Source: Bacteroidota bacterium (GTDB taxonomy: Bacteria; Bacteroidota; Bacteroidia; Bacteroidales; DYOH01). Taken from it: a DNA stretch of 41,310 nucleotides. This document shows, in pieces, positions 24,564-34,700 of the stretch; within the stretch, counting starts at the first letter, position 1; the number at the start of each line of letters is the position of its first letter. The notes beneath the pieces were generated by a model that saw nothing but the letters and a program-made list of their open reading frames with translations, did no database searches and was not told where the DNA came from. A program made the translations under genes and the position numbers. The stretch covers positions 1-41,310 of the forward strand of contig JAIFMY010000020.1 of assembly GCA_020048155.1 (NCBI GenBank), read 5' to 3'.

Positions 24564-25303
24564 TTTTTTTTGCGCTTATCAAACGCATTTTTGAGATCTT
24601 TTTCAGCCCAAAGTTTCTCTATCATGTTTTCATCTTGCGAAGCAAGATTTAAATGGCGGGCTATATCGCTGAATTCCGGTTCCACATCTTGCTCTTCTAT
24701 TTCAAGAATAAAATCATCGTCGGTGCGGAGATTTTGGTCGAAGAAAGAAAGAAATTTTTCCAACTTGGTTTTCCTATCAGGCTTTAATCTCTGAATCTGA
24801 AGAATATAGCAGGGGTCAGTAATAAATTGCACAAATTCTTTTTTGTGCGGAATGGTTTGCTTGGTGGTGGCATCTATGACCGTATTGTGGACCAGAATAC
24901 CCGGTGAGTCGAATTCCGGAATGTTGTACCCAAGTATATGAATAGTAATAATGGGTAGAGGTTTTTGGACTTCTCGTCCCTGCTCATCTATAAAGCTTTC
25001 GGTAAGAATATAATTTTCGCGCAAAGACCTTCTGAAACGTATGAAAGGGTCAGGAGTTTTGGATTTCTGAATTTCAATAAGTACCACCTGCTCGCCTGTT
25101 TCTGGGCTGCGTATGATGGCCTTGAAGTAGAAGCGCGGATGCGGTATTTCTGTGCGTTTATCAAGAAGTGTTTGCTTGGTGGGAATGCTTTCCACCGACA
25201 AAACTTCCTTTTCCAATATTACTTCCAATACTTTTTTGACCAGATGTTCATTATCCATCAGGTATTTGAAAGCATGATCATATAGCGGATTGATAATGCG
25301 CAT
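24557..25303 (-). CDS. Rpn/PD-(D/E)XK nuclease-family (transposase-like) protein, first reading frame
   Basis: Belongs to the Rpn/TIGR01784 group of PD-(D/E)XK proteins linked to recombination. The N-terminus NPLYDHAFKYLMDNEHLVKK and the core VVLIEIQKSKTPDPFIRFR (Glu77-x-Gln79-Lys80) are typical. The frame ends at TGA (24557-24559) directly after an A8 run (24564-24571, T8 on the plus strand). One more A would extend the protein through a further coiled-coil and helical tail to 24399, giving the usual length of about 300 residues. So the gene is a homopolymer frameshift, a phase-variable gene, or one using transcript slippage. Its neighbours (MATE exporter, nth) are unrelated. Confidence 0.85.
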   Translation of the reverse strand: MRIINPLYDHAFKYLMDNEHLVKKVLEVILEKEVLSVESIPTKQTLLDKRTEIPHPRFYFKAIIRSPETGEQVVLIEIQKSKTPDPFIRFRRSLRENYILTESFIDEQGREVQKPLPIITIHILGYNIPEFDSPGILVHNTVIDATTKQTIPHKKEFVQFITDPCYILQIQRLKPDRKTKLEKFLSFFDQNLRTDDDFILEIEEQDVEPEFSDIARHLNLASQDENMIEKLWAEKDLKNAFDKRKKNI

Positions 25304-25362
25304 TCGTATTTTTTTATTGTAAAATTAAGCCAAATTATTAATTTCTAAAAAAAGACATTCCT

Positions 25363-26010
25363 TCAAAACTTTCCTGTTGTGTAAGCATTACAAAACGAAG
25401 CAATACCACATTCCTTGCATTTAGGGCTTCTGGCAGTACATACATACCTGCCGTGCAATATAAGCCAGTGGTGAGCCTTCGGGATGATTTCCGGTGGGAA
25501 ATGAGTGATGAGTTGTTGTTCAGCTTGCAATGGGTTTTTAGCATTTACTGTGAGTCCAATTCGGGCAGCTACTCTGAAAACATGAGTATCAACCGCCATG
25601 GCAGGTTTATTGAAAAGTACAGAAAGCAACACATTGGCAGTTTTGCGACCAACGCCGGGCAATTTCTGCAGTGAATCAATATCTTGTGGCATTTCTCCGT
25701 TAAAATCGTGCATCAGCATTTGTGCCATGCCTATCAGGTGCTTTGCCTTTGCATTGGGGTAACTGCACGAACGTATATACTCAAACACTTCGCCCTGTTC
25801 TGCTTCAGCCAGAGCTTTGGTATCCGGAAAGCGCTTAAAGAACAAAGGCGTAAGCATATTTACTCGTTTATCGGTGCATTGTGCCGATAGTATCACTGCT
25901 ACGATAAGCTGATAAGGCGATTGATAAATCAGTTCAGTTTCGGCTACCGGCATGTGAGCCTCGAAGTATTCGGTAGTTTTTGCGTAAATCTGTTTCAATT
26001 GGCTTTGCAT
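25363..26010 (-). CDS. nth: Endonuclease III, DNA glycosylase/AP lyase
   Basis: Base-excision repair enzyme that removes oxidised pyrimidines and cleaves the abasic site. From the start at 26010 (MQSQLKQIY) it has 215 residues. The helix-hairpin-helix reads LPGVGRKTANVLL with catalytic Lys123, and the catalytic Asp141 lies in AVDTHVFR. The iron-sulfur ligands are Cys191, Cys198, Cys201 and Cys207 (C-x6-C-x2-C-x5-C), all present. The longer frame from 26025 adds five residues and is less likely. It is transcribed away from arfB. Confidence 0.96.
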   Translation of the reverse strand: MQSQLKQIYAKTTEYFEAHMPVAETELIYQSPYQLIVAVILSAQCTDKRVNMLTPLFFKRFPDTKALAEAEQGEVFEYIRSCSYPNAKAKHLIGMAQMLMHDFNGEMPQDIDSLQKLPGVGRKTANVLLSVLFNKPAMAVDTHVFRVAARIGLTVNAKNPLQAEQQLITHFPPEIIPKAHHWLILHGRYVCTARSPKCKECGIASFCNAYTTGKF

Positions 26011-26043
26011 AGGGCGAAAGTACATATTTTTGAAGAAAAGGAG

Positions 26044-26051
26044 TACATTTG
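26044..26051 (+). promoter_or_regulatory. -7 promoter element for arfB
   Basis: TACATTTG matches TAnnTTTG and lies 49 bp before the arfB start codon. There is no -33 TTTG at the usual distance, so it is a candidate only. Confidence 0.4.
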
Positions 26052-26100
26052 CAGCAATTTTGATACTTTTTTACATTCAACACCTTTATATCTATTTGAG

Positions 26101-26511
26101 ATGTTTTACGATGGCAGAAATTTTGAACCTGAGATGCAATTCCAGACCAGCAGAAGCAGTGGTCCGGGTGGTCAAAACGTAAACAAAACTGAAAGCAAGG
26201 TTGAACTAAGATTTGATGTACAAAAGTCTGAACTACTTACCAATGATGAGAAAGAGCTAATATTGATCCGATTGCAAAATAAAATTTCGTCGGAAGGTAT
26301 TCTGATTATCAGTTCGCAAGAGTCGCGCAGCCAGTTGGATAACAAGCTTACTTGTATTGAGAAATTCTACAAATTACTATCTCAGGCTCTGAAACCCGAA
26401 ATTAGACGGAAACCAACACGGGTCCCCTTGTCGGTGAAGCTCAAAAGATTGGAATCCAAGAAGTATACTTCAGAAAAGAAACAAAACCGGAATAAGAATT
26501 TCTTTGATTAA
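26101..26511 (+). CDS. arfB: Ribosome-rescue peptidyl-tRNA hydrolase ArfB (YaeJ-like release factor)
   Basis: Frees ribosomes stalled without a stop codon by hydrolysing peptidyl-tRNA. The single catalytic domain has the GGQ motif at residues 23-25 within SSGPGGQNVNKTESKVEL. There is no codon-recognition domain, and the protein ends in a long basic tail (about 100-136) that in ArfB enters the empty mRNA channel. Start at 26101 (MFYDGRNFEPEM) gives 136 residues, typical for the family; the open frame upstream is not conserved-looking. It converges with aroE, whose stop codon is only 2 bp away. Confidence 0.93.
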   Translation: MFYDGRNFEPEMQFQTSRSSGPGGQNVNKTESKVELRFDVQKSELLTNDEKELILIRLQNKISSEGILIISSQESRSQLDNKLTCIEKFYKLLSQALKPEIRRKPTRVPLSVKLKRLESKKYTSEKKQNRNKNFFD

Positions 26512-26513
26512 GA

Positions 26514-27269
26514 TCAGAAATTTAAATCAGCATCCCCCGAAAAAATCTGCCAAGCAACCTCTGCTTGTCTGTGTAACATGGCTAACCCATCTTCAACAGT
26601 AGCACCCTGATTATGTGCTTTTTGCAAAAATAAAGTAGGACTCGGATTGTACACTAAATCATATACCAGATGCTCAGAACCTATGGACTGATAGGGTATA
26701 GGTACGCATTCGTCGGGTTTGGGGTATTGCCCTACTGGGGTTGTATTTATTAGTAGTTTATGAGAAAATATATGTTCTTCGTTTACTTCTTCATAAGTCA
26801 GGCAATCGGCTTTGATGGTACGATTTACAAAAGTATAGGCAATACCCAGATTTTTAAGAACATAGGCTACTGCCAACGATGCGCCGCCATTGCCAAAAAT
26901 GAGCGCCTGAGTATGTTGTTTTTGCAAATGTGGCGTAAGTGTATCCCGGAATCCGGCTACATCGGTATTGTAGCCAATGAGAAGTAGCTTGTTGGAATTG
27001 TGAACAGCTTTCACTGCATTTACAGCACCTATTTGCACGATGTTGCTGTGGCAATAATCTAGGTAAGGTATGATGGACTGCTTGTATGGAATGGTTACAT
27101 TGAATCCTTGAATATGATTTTCTGCAATATACGAGCGCATCAGCTGTATTTCGGGCAATTCGATATTCACATATGAAGCATGTATGTTTTCATGTTCAAA
27201 TTTTTGGGTGAAATATGCCTGCGAAAAGCTATGTTTTAACGTTTTGCCAAGAAGACCGTAATATTGCAT
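26514..27269 (-). CDS. aroE: Shikimate dehydrogenase
   Basis: NADPH-dependent reduction of 3-dehydroshikimate to shikimate in aromatic amino acid synthesis. Substrate-domain residues: HSFSQAYF near the N-terminus, NVTIPYK with catalytic Lys63, and GYNTDVAGF with catalytic Asp103. The nucleotide loop is FGNGGASLAV (about 125-134), and the C-terminal GLAMLHRQAEVAWQIF helix is typical. Length 251 is normal for Bacteroidota. It follows the TPR gene at 27302 by 32 bp on the same strand. Confidence 0.95.
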   Translation of the reverse strand: MQYYGLLGKTLKHSFSQAYFTQKFEHENIHASYVNIELPEIQLMRSYIAENHIQGFNVTIPYKQSIIPYLDYCHSNIVQIGAVNAVKAVHNSNKLLLIGYNTDVAGFRDTLTPHLQKQHTQALIFGNGGASLAVAYVLKNLGIAYTFVNRTIKADCLTYEEVNEEHIFSHKLLINTTPVGQYPKPDECVPIPYQSIGSEHLVYDLVYNPSPTLFLQKAHNQGATVEDGLAMLHRQAEVAWQIFSGDADLNF

Positions 27270-27301
27270 GTATGAATAAGCAGTTTGAAAAGGCGAATGA
27301 A

Positions 27302-28717
27302 TTAGTTTAAAAAGCTACGTGTTACATTCTGTATCTCATCTATATCCCTTGCTTCGGGCATAAATTCGAATAATTCGCTGAGACTGGTGATATCAAGTTC
27401 AAGTCCGGTTTTAAGTGAATTGAGAGCTTTGTCCAGGGCATTGGTTTGGAGGTAGTAAGCAGTGAGGCGAAAGAAAATTCCAGCATTTGGAAGAAGATAC
27501 GCATTGGAGTCGACCAAAGTTTGAATCGATTCGTCTAATTTAACTTCAAGATAATATATCTCACTAAGATTTAGCCAGATGTCGGCATTTTGAGTGTCTA
27601 ATTCCAAAGCATAAGAATAAGAGTCTATTGCTTGTTCCGATTCGCCCAGATGGTAAAGAATAGTGCCCAAGCTGGCATGAAACTCAGCATTTTTAGGCTC
27701 TAACTCAATAGCAGTAAGGATTGCAGAGTGTGCTTTATTCCAATTATCGAGTGAGATATATGTGCTTGCCAGCCCCATGAAAGGTGCAGCAACATCATTT
27801 TTCTCTTCGATACTAAGTTTATAGAACTCGATTGCTTTGTCAAAGTTTCCCTTTTTTTCGTAACATTCTGCTATATAGCACAATGCATATGGGTGCTTTT
27901 CTTCAAACTTAAGGTAGTTTTCATATGCATCCAAAGCTTCGTCTACCATGCCTTCAGCGGAGTACACATTTCCTAAGTTGTAAAGAGCCGCATCATAATC
28001 TGGGTTTATTGCGAGAGCAAATTCGTAGGCTTCTATTGCTAAAGCATTATTTTCTACTGAATTGTACACGTTACCAAGGTTATACCACCCGTTTTCAGAA
28101 AACGGATTTAAATCAAGATAATGATTGTAGAATGTAATTGATTTGGGGTAGTTTTCGAGATGGTGATAAGCATAAGCCAAATCGAACACAGCTACATCAT
28201 TTATTCGGTTAAGCTCTATAGCTTTTTCAAGAAAATCAACAGCTTGGTCAAAATGATTCAAATTCACATAATTGTAGCCAATCTGCGAATAAACGTACTC
28301 TTTCTCATCATCGTTGCATTTATCTATAGCAAGTTGAAATTCTTTTTTTGCTTTAGATTCATTTTTTAGGTTCAAGTACGCAAGTCCTTTGTAAAGATGC
28401 GCTTCGTAGTTGAACGGATCAAGTATAAGAGAGTGAGCAGCTGCTTTTATGGCATCGTTAAATTTTGATTGCCTGAGTGCCCAAAGTGCTCTGCGTGAAT
28501 ATATAGATGCAGATTCCGGATAAAGTTTATTGGCGTATTTGAGGGCCAATTTGGCATTATCCAAATCCATGCTTTCGAGGTAATAATCTATAATAGCTTC
28601 AATTTCAGCAATATCGAAAAAACTGGATTTTTTCATTTCCTGCATTTCTTCGAAACGGCGAATGTTGCCCATCACCTCGTCAAATTCATCAAAATATTCT
28701 TTTTCTCTATTGGGCAT
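27302..28717 (-). CDS. Cytoplasmic tetratricopeptide-repeat protein
   Basis: A 471-residue protein built of about ten to eleven tandem TPRs from about residue 45 to 440, for example GWYNLGNVYNSVENNALAIE and the next unit AALYNLGNVYSAEGMVDEAL. No signal peptide or membrane helix is visible; the N-terminal 40 residues are acidic and charged. The C-terminal segment (SELFEFMPEARDIDEIQNV) is not a TPR. It lies 105 bp after a larger TPR gene and 32 bp before aroE, on the same strand. TPR-aroE adjacency may be old in this phylum, though I cannot check. Probably a protein-interaction scaffold; partner unknown. Confidence 0.88.
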   Translation of the reverse strand: MPNREKEYFDEFDEVMGNIRRFEEMQEMKKSSFFDIAEIEAIIDYYLESMDLDNAKLALKYANKLYPESASIYSRRALWALRQSKFNDAIKAAAHSLILDPFNYEAHLYKGLAYLNLKNESKAKKEFQLAIDKCNDDEKEYVYSQIGYNYVNLNHFDQAVDFLEKAIELNRINDVAVFDLAYAYHHLENYPKSITFYNHYLDLNPFSENGWYNLGNVYNSVENNALAIEAYEFALAINPDYDAALYNLGNVYSAEGMVDEALDAYENYLKFEEKHPYALCYIAECYEKKGNFDKAIEFYKLSIEEKNDVAAPFMGLASTYISLDNWNKAHSAILTAIELEPKNAEFHASLGTILYHLGESEQAIDSYSYALELDTQNADIWLNLSEIYYLEVKLDESIQTLVDSNAYLLPNAGIFFRLTAYYLQTNALDKALNSLKTGLELDITSLSELFEFMPEARDIDEIQNVTRSFLN

Positions 28718-28822
28718 GTTTTATCAAAGTTGAACGGTACAAAAATAATCAATTTGTGATTATAATACACAGTTTTCTGATATATAGTTTTAAACACCCA
28801 AATAAAAAGACAACGTACAATA

Positions 28823-31774
28823 TTAGCTTATCCAACGATTAGGTAAATGTACCAATTTGTGCCACAGTAATATCTGATGAATGATGTCGGAATAGTTTTT
28901 GGTTTTCTGGGTAATAACTTCTGCAGCGAAATTAGCATATTCGAGTGCCTTGCTCAGGTTGCCCATGGCATCATATGAGTGTGAAAGCTTATAATAAATT
29001 TTACCGAGACTCTCTGGTTGTTCATCTTTGAGCGCAAGTTCGTCCAGTGCTTTCAGGAAGTATTCAATTGCTTGGTTGTGTTGTCCGGTATCGGCCATCA
29101 TATTTCCAACGTATTCATACACAATTTCAGCAGGGTAAGCGCGAAACTCTTTCAAACGTGTCACAGCCATAGGTCTTATTGCGGTTAGGGCATCGCTATA
29201 GCGGCCCAACTTGAGGTAAGATTCTGAAAGTTCGAGACATACTTCAGTAAATGAGTAGTAATAATCTTCTGTATCTTCATCGAGATCTATAAACCTATCG
29301 TACGATTCGAAAAAATATTCTGAGGCTTTCATATATTCCCCAAGTCTAAAAAAACAGCGCCCTATAAGGCTATAGGTGTATTTGACTTCTGGGTAAATTT
29401 CAGCTTTTTTGTATTTTATGGTTTTTAGTAAAAGACCTGCAGCAAGTCTGTATTTTCCATCCTGATAATACAAATCTGCAAGTTTATCCATGGCATCGTT
29501 TAGCTCTTTGCTATTATTCGCAAAATATTTGCGCCGTATCTGGAGCAGTTTTTTTGCATATTGTATTGCTTTATTCAGGTTTTTTATTTGTGGATTAGAG
29601 TATAGATTTGTAAGTCCTTCATATATAGTGATGAGGAGTGGGGCATTGGTGTCGTTTTTATGTTCGAACGCTTTTTCGGCCAGATGAAGGTGCTTGAGTG
29701 CACTTTTCAAATCGTTTCGGTTTACATAATTCACAGCTAGGCTGTTGTGTATACTTCCCAAAAAAATGAAGTTAATAGATTTGCCTAGTTTTTCGAGCTT
29801 TTTGAGAATATCTAGTGCTTCGAGCGAGTTTTCCATAGACTTGTCAAGTTCTTCAACCAGAAGGTAAGCATCGGCAGCATTGTTGTAATATATTGAAAGC
29901 TCGGCTGTGGGTTGGTTGCCCGAAATTTTCTTTTGAAGTTCCAACGCTCTTTTAGCATAAATGAGGCTGGTTTCATATTCTTTCATACGCCTGTATATGA
30001 ATGATATGGTGTTGTAGGCATTTGCTACCTCATGGCACTCTTCACCTAGCAAATCCCTGAAGATATTGAGCGACTTTAAGCTGTATGTCAATGCTTCGTC
30101 AAATCTTTCCATCTCTTGGTAAGTCAGCGCAAGGTTGTTGTATGATTGCGCCACGTTCTGATGGTTTTTTCCATATACCTTTTCGTTTAGCTCTACAGAT
30201 TTGCGCAAGTGCTTGAGCGAAAGGGCCGATTTTCCAAGTTCATTGTAAATAATGCTTAGATTATTGTGCACATATCCCATATCCGGATGCTCGTGCCCCA
30301 GACGTTCTTCAATGATTCGTTTGGCACGGAGCAGATAGTCCAGAGAGTTTTCATAATTTCCTTTTTCCTGATACAAATGGGCCAGATTGGTGTAATAAGA
30401 GCTCAGGTGTGGATGGTCGGAAAGTCCGTTCACTTCATATATTTCCGAAGCTTTTATATAATAATTGAGTGCTTGCTCAAACTCTGAGAAACTAGTATAA
30501 ACTGCAGCAAGATTGTTGAACAAATACGCAAAGTCAGGATGTTTTTCATCGAATAGTTGTTTGTGTATGTTTACAGATTTACTCAGGTAATCTATGGCTT
30601 CATTCCGGTTTCCCGAAAAACCATACAATAAGCCCAATGTATTGTATACGGTAGAAATCTCAGGATGTATTTCGGGCAATATGAGCAAGAAATGTTTAAG
30701 CGATTCTTTTTCGTAAGTGAGGGCTTTGCCATAATTTGTAAGCTTCATAGATAGTAATGCCTTGTTGTGCAGAAGGTAAGCCACATCATATTGGTAGGTT
30801 GAAAATAAGTTGTTTAGTATTTGCATGGCTTTGTCCAGATACAACAGGCCATTATCATGCTCGAAGGCATACATAAATGCCATAGATGACTCGATGAAGT
30901 TGATTGCAGTATGATAGTTATATGGCAAATTATCGAGCAATTCCACTATCATATGTGCATCGCTGCGCATCAGATTGAATTCACCTCTGAAAATATTTAT
31001 ATTGAGTCTTACAGAAAGTGCATTGGCTAAGTCTGGATGGTTTTCACCTTGCTGCAAAATACGCAAAGCATAAGCTCTTTCTACCATTTCAAATGCTTCA
31101 GAATATTGACCTAAGTACCGTTTGGTGGTGGCAAATGACTCAAGCACGTTTGCAAGCAAGTTTGGTGAAATACCAGCCAGATTTGCAGCTTCAGCCAAAG
31201 CCCATTCGTGATATTGAACAGATTTCTGATACTGTGCAATCATGCGGTAGGTATTGGCTTTGTAATTGAGCAGGGTTATAAATTGAACTACTGTTTCGGC
31301 GGTATCAAGCACATGTTCAGCAAAATTGAGCAGTTGTATTGCCTCGTTGTACCTGCTGTGGTAGTATTTGTCTTGGGCAATGGTATATGCGCAGAGTGCT
31401 GCAACAGGTTGCTGCAGCTGCGGAAGACTTTTGAAAAAGGTGTCTAGCGCCTGAATATTAATTTCATTTTTTTTAAAGTCAAATAACTGAAGTTGAGCTG
31501 TTTTTATCAAACTATATATAAAACGCTCTACCCATATAACGAGATAGCCACTTTGATCGGCCATTGCTTTCTGAAATATTTCTTTGTTTGAAAGAACTTG
31601 ATCATCGGCCGAGAGTTTTGAATATATGCTTGTGAAATAGTTAATTTCATTTTCATCAATATTAAATAGTTCTTTGGCTTCCATCAGATTCTTAGGCTGA
31701 TATGGGCTAAAGGCAGATTTTAAGATGAGATAATAACTATATCTTGTTTCAGTTCCCAATTTCTGATAATTCAT
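28823..31774 (-). CDS. Large kinesin-light-chain-type TPR protein coupled to a histidine kinase
   Basis: A 983-residue protein without signal peptide or membrane segment. The first 125 residues are a helical region I do not recognise. The rest is almost wholly TPR, including 42-residue kinesin-light-chain-type units from about 370 to 640 (HPDFAYLFNNLAAVYTSF, HPHLSSYYTNLAHLYQEKG, HPDMGYVHNNLSIIYNELG). More divergent repeats continue to the C-terminus. Its ATG lies inside the end of the histidine kinase gene (26-bp overlap), implying translational coupling and a shared function. It has no receiver, DNA-binding or enzymatic domain, so it may be a cytoplasmic partner or regulator of the kinase. 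This is inference from gene structure. Confidence 0.85.
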   Translation of the reverse strand: MNYQKLGTETRYSYYLILKSAFSPYQPKNLMEAKELFNIDENEINYFTSIYSKLSADDQVLSNKEIFQKAMADQSGYLVIWVERFIYSLIKTAQLQLFDFKKNEINIQALDTFFKSLPQLQQPVAALCAYTIAQDKYYHSRYNEAIQLLNFAEHVLDTAETVVQFITLLNYKANTYRMIAQYQKSVQYHEWALAEAANLAGISPNLLANVLESFATTKRYLGQYSEAFEMVERAYALRILQQGENHPDLANALSVRLNINIFRGEFNLMRSDAHMIVELLDNLPYNYHTAINFIESSMAFMYAFEHDNGLLYLDKAMQILNNLFSTYQYDVAYLLHNKALLSMKLTNYGKALTYEKESLKHFLLILPEIHPEISTVYNTLGLLYGFSGNRNEAIDYLSKSVNIHKQLFDEKHPDFAYLFNNLAAVYTSFSEFEQALNYYIKASEIYEVNGLSDHPHLSSYYTNLAHLYQEKGNYENSLDYLLRAKRIIEERLGHEHPDMGYVHNNLSIIYNELGKSALSLKHLRKSVELNEKVYGKNHQNVAQSYNNLALTYQEMERFDEALTYSLKSLNIFRDLLGEECHEVANAYNTISFIYRRMKEYETSLIYAKRALELQKKISGNQPTAELSIYYNNAADAYLLVEELDKSMENSLEALDILKKLEKLGKSINFIFLGSIHNSLAVNYVNRNDLKSALKHLHLAEKAFEHKNDTNAPLLITIYEGLTNLYSNPQIKNLNKAIQYAKKLLQIRRKYFANNSKELNDAMDKLADLYYQDGKYRLAAGLLLKTIKYKKAEIYPEVKYTYSLIGRCFFRLGEYMKASEYFFESYDRFIDLDEDTEDYYYSFTEVCLELSESYLKLGRYSDALTAIRPMAVTRLKEFRAYPAEIVYEYVGNMMADTGQHNQAIEYFLKALDELALKDEQPESLGKIYYKLSHSYDAMGNLSKALEYANFAAEVITQKTKNYSDIIHQILLWHKLVHLPNRWIS

Positions 31775-34700
31775 CGCTAAATGCTTCAGCTATTTCAAAT
31801 TCGACAATAAATTTTGACCCCTTTCCGTAAGCGCTTTCGCACCATACCTTTCCGTCCATTGCATCTACATACTTTTTAACAATAGAGAGACCTATACCTG
31901 TCGATTTTTCATCGGCAGTTGGTTGGGCACTAAATTGCTGAAATATCTTAAAAAGTTTTCCTATTTCTTCTTCCGTAAATCCTGGTCCTTCATCTTCAAC
32001 TTCGGTTCTCAATGAGCTTCCTTGTTTCAGATAACGAATATAGACATTTCTATTATGTGGCGAAAATTTAATTGCATTCGAAATCAGGTTCTCAAAAATC
32101 TGAATGGTGTAATTTTTATCCACATATACAGCTGCATCTTTTTCGGCTACTTGAAGTATAAGATCAATGTTTTTGTTTTGGGCTACACGCTGAAAATTAT
32201 TTTTTATTTCTTGCAAAATGGGCAACAGATTAACACATTCGGTATGTAGGTTCAGCGATTTTTGTTCTATTGCCTTTATATCCAGAATTTTCTCTATCAT
32301 CTGGTGCATACGCCACAAAGCTTCGTGTATCGATTTCAGACTGTTGGCTGCTACTTTCGAAAGATATGGTTCTGCGATTTTGATAATGTCAATACTGGTA
32401 AGGGATGCTGTAATGGGGTTACGTAAGTCGTGTGCAACAATTCCAATCAGCTTGCTTTTTTCTTCGTTGAGAGCCATCAATTCTTTGTTTTGCAGCTCAA
32501 TCTTTAGTTGGTTCTGCACGATATTGGAATTTGCATCTTCCAGATGTTTCGATTTAATAGAAAGCTCATGGTACGCCTTTGCATTTTCGAGGGCTATGGC
32601 AGTGTAAATAGAAATATTGCGGGTAATATTGAGATGGTACTGGTTGTAAGCGTTGGGGCTATTGGTTTGCACAGTGAGCACCCCCAGGCGTTTTTCACCA
32701 AGCGATAGTGGCTGGTATATGATAGAAATAGAATTGGATCCTTTTATGGTTAGAATCGGATCTTTTATGTATTTCAGATATTCCTCTTGAAAATTGCCAA
32801 TGAAAATTTCTTCTTGGCGGTTGAAACAAATGATTGCTAGTCGGTTTTCTTCTTTGGTGGATACTGAAATGGTTTGCAACTCTTGTCTGAATTCTTTAAT
32901 ACCACTAAAGACTAAAGATTCGGTATCGGGGTCGTACAATCCGATTCCAAAAATGGAAGCATCCATAAGTGTATTTACGTTTTCATACACTTTCTCGGCT
33001 ATAGTGCGCACATTCAGACTGTTGGTTATGTCTTTTCCAATTTCGGAAAGCAGTGCCAGATTTGAGTAAGCATCTTTCAGAACTTCAGCTTGGTTGGCTA
33101 TTTCCGATTTTTGTTTTTCAAGTACTTTATTTTGTGCCAGAATGGCAATGTTTTGTTCGTGTACTTCAACTGTTTTGTGCACAACAAGGCGCTCAAGCTC
33201 TTCTTTGCGTCCTTTTATGTGGCTAATACGCATTCTGAAAAATATATAACCTAGAACTAATAGTATAGCGGCAAGTAATACAAAAAACCACCAACGTGTA
33301 TAAAATGGACTAAGAATAGAAAATTCGTAGCTGACTATGTTCTCGCTACAGGTTCCCCATTCGTTGCAGACTTTTAATTTAAATACATAGTGTCCGGCAG
33401 GTAGGTTGGTATAGGTGGCCGAGTTGTGAGGTGCCATTGGCGACCAATTTTCATCGAAACCTTCTAAAAACCATGAGTACCTTATACCATCTGGGTACGA
33501 AAAACTAGCTGACTCATACTCAAATGATATATTATTTACAAAATTGGGTAGACGCAGATTGGTTGGCAAACTAAAAAAAGTACTTGTACCATCGTGCCAG
33601 TTTGCTACTGGTTCTTTGTTCCAATCTATGGTTTTCATGTATAGTTTTATATCACGAATAAATGCTATGGGCTTATTTGATAATGCTTTATCAAAACGAA
33701 GGTCGTAGCAAGTAGCGCCATTGATGGTTCCAAACCATATACGTCCTTGGTGGTCTATACTTACAGCCTGACCATTGGTCTCGCCACCTATGAAGCCCTC
33801 AGCTTTGCCATAAAATCGAATGGTTTCAATATTGCCTTCATCGTTGAGTACTATACGCTCTATACCAGATTGGCTACCTGCCCATATGTTGTTGGAACTG
33901 TCGGCTATAACAGAGTATACACTGTTGGATGTAAGACCATTGCCGGCGTGTAGGGTTGAGAAACGATTGTTTTCGAACCTAAGCAGTCCACCACCAAAAC
34001 TGGCAAACCAGATAGTACCATAACTGTCTTCGCTCATTTGCATGATATTTTTGCCTAGCATGCCATTTTTTTCGTCGTAATTTATTATTGTATCATTGAC
34101 AATACAAGTTATGCCTAAATCGGTGCAAATCCAGATTCTACCTTTTGAGTCAGTGTCAACAGAGTTTATGCGGTTCGAAATAATCTTGTCTTCTTCCATA
34201 GTAAACCACCTGGAAGTTTTCTTATTTTTGATGAAAAGACCAACATTGTAGTATGATACAAGCAGAGTATCTTTGAATTTGGAAATGTGCAGGAGGGTAT
34301 TTATATCAGGAATACCAAGCTTGGCATTCACTTTTTGGAAACTTGCACCATTATAATAATATACACCCAAATTTGAGCAATAATAAAATGTACCATTGGC
34401 GAGCGTTACAAAATTTCCTGCCAAGTAATATTGATCTTTGGAATCGTTGAAAAAATGGGTAAATTTTTTACCATCATATTTGGTAAGCCCCCCGCCCAGA
34501 CAACCAAACCATAGGTTTCCGATTTCGTCCTGATATATACTTCGAACCAAATCAGCTGACAGGCCGTTCTGTTTGTTGAAATTGATGAAACGTTCGTCAC
34601 CAAAGCGCATCAGCCCTCTTCCTCTGGTGCCCACCCACATATTGTCTTCGTGGTCCTTTTCAATTGCGCTCACCAAATCGAGCGAAAGTCCATTGTCTTG

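Noticed and set aside
24557-25303. Complete mobile element around the Rpn-family gene
   Set aside because: No terminal inverted repeats or target duplications were seen beside it; the family is transposase-like, but this copy shows no element boundaries.
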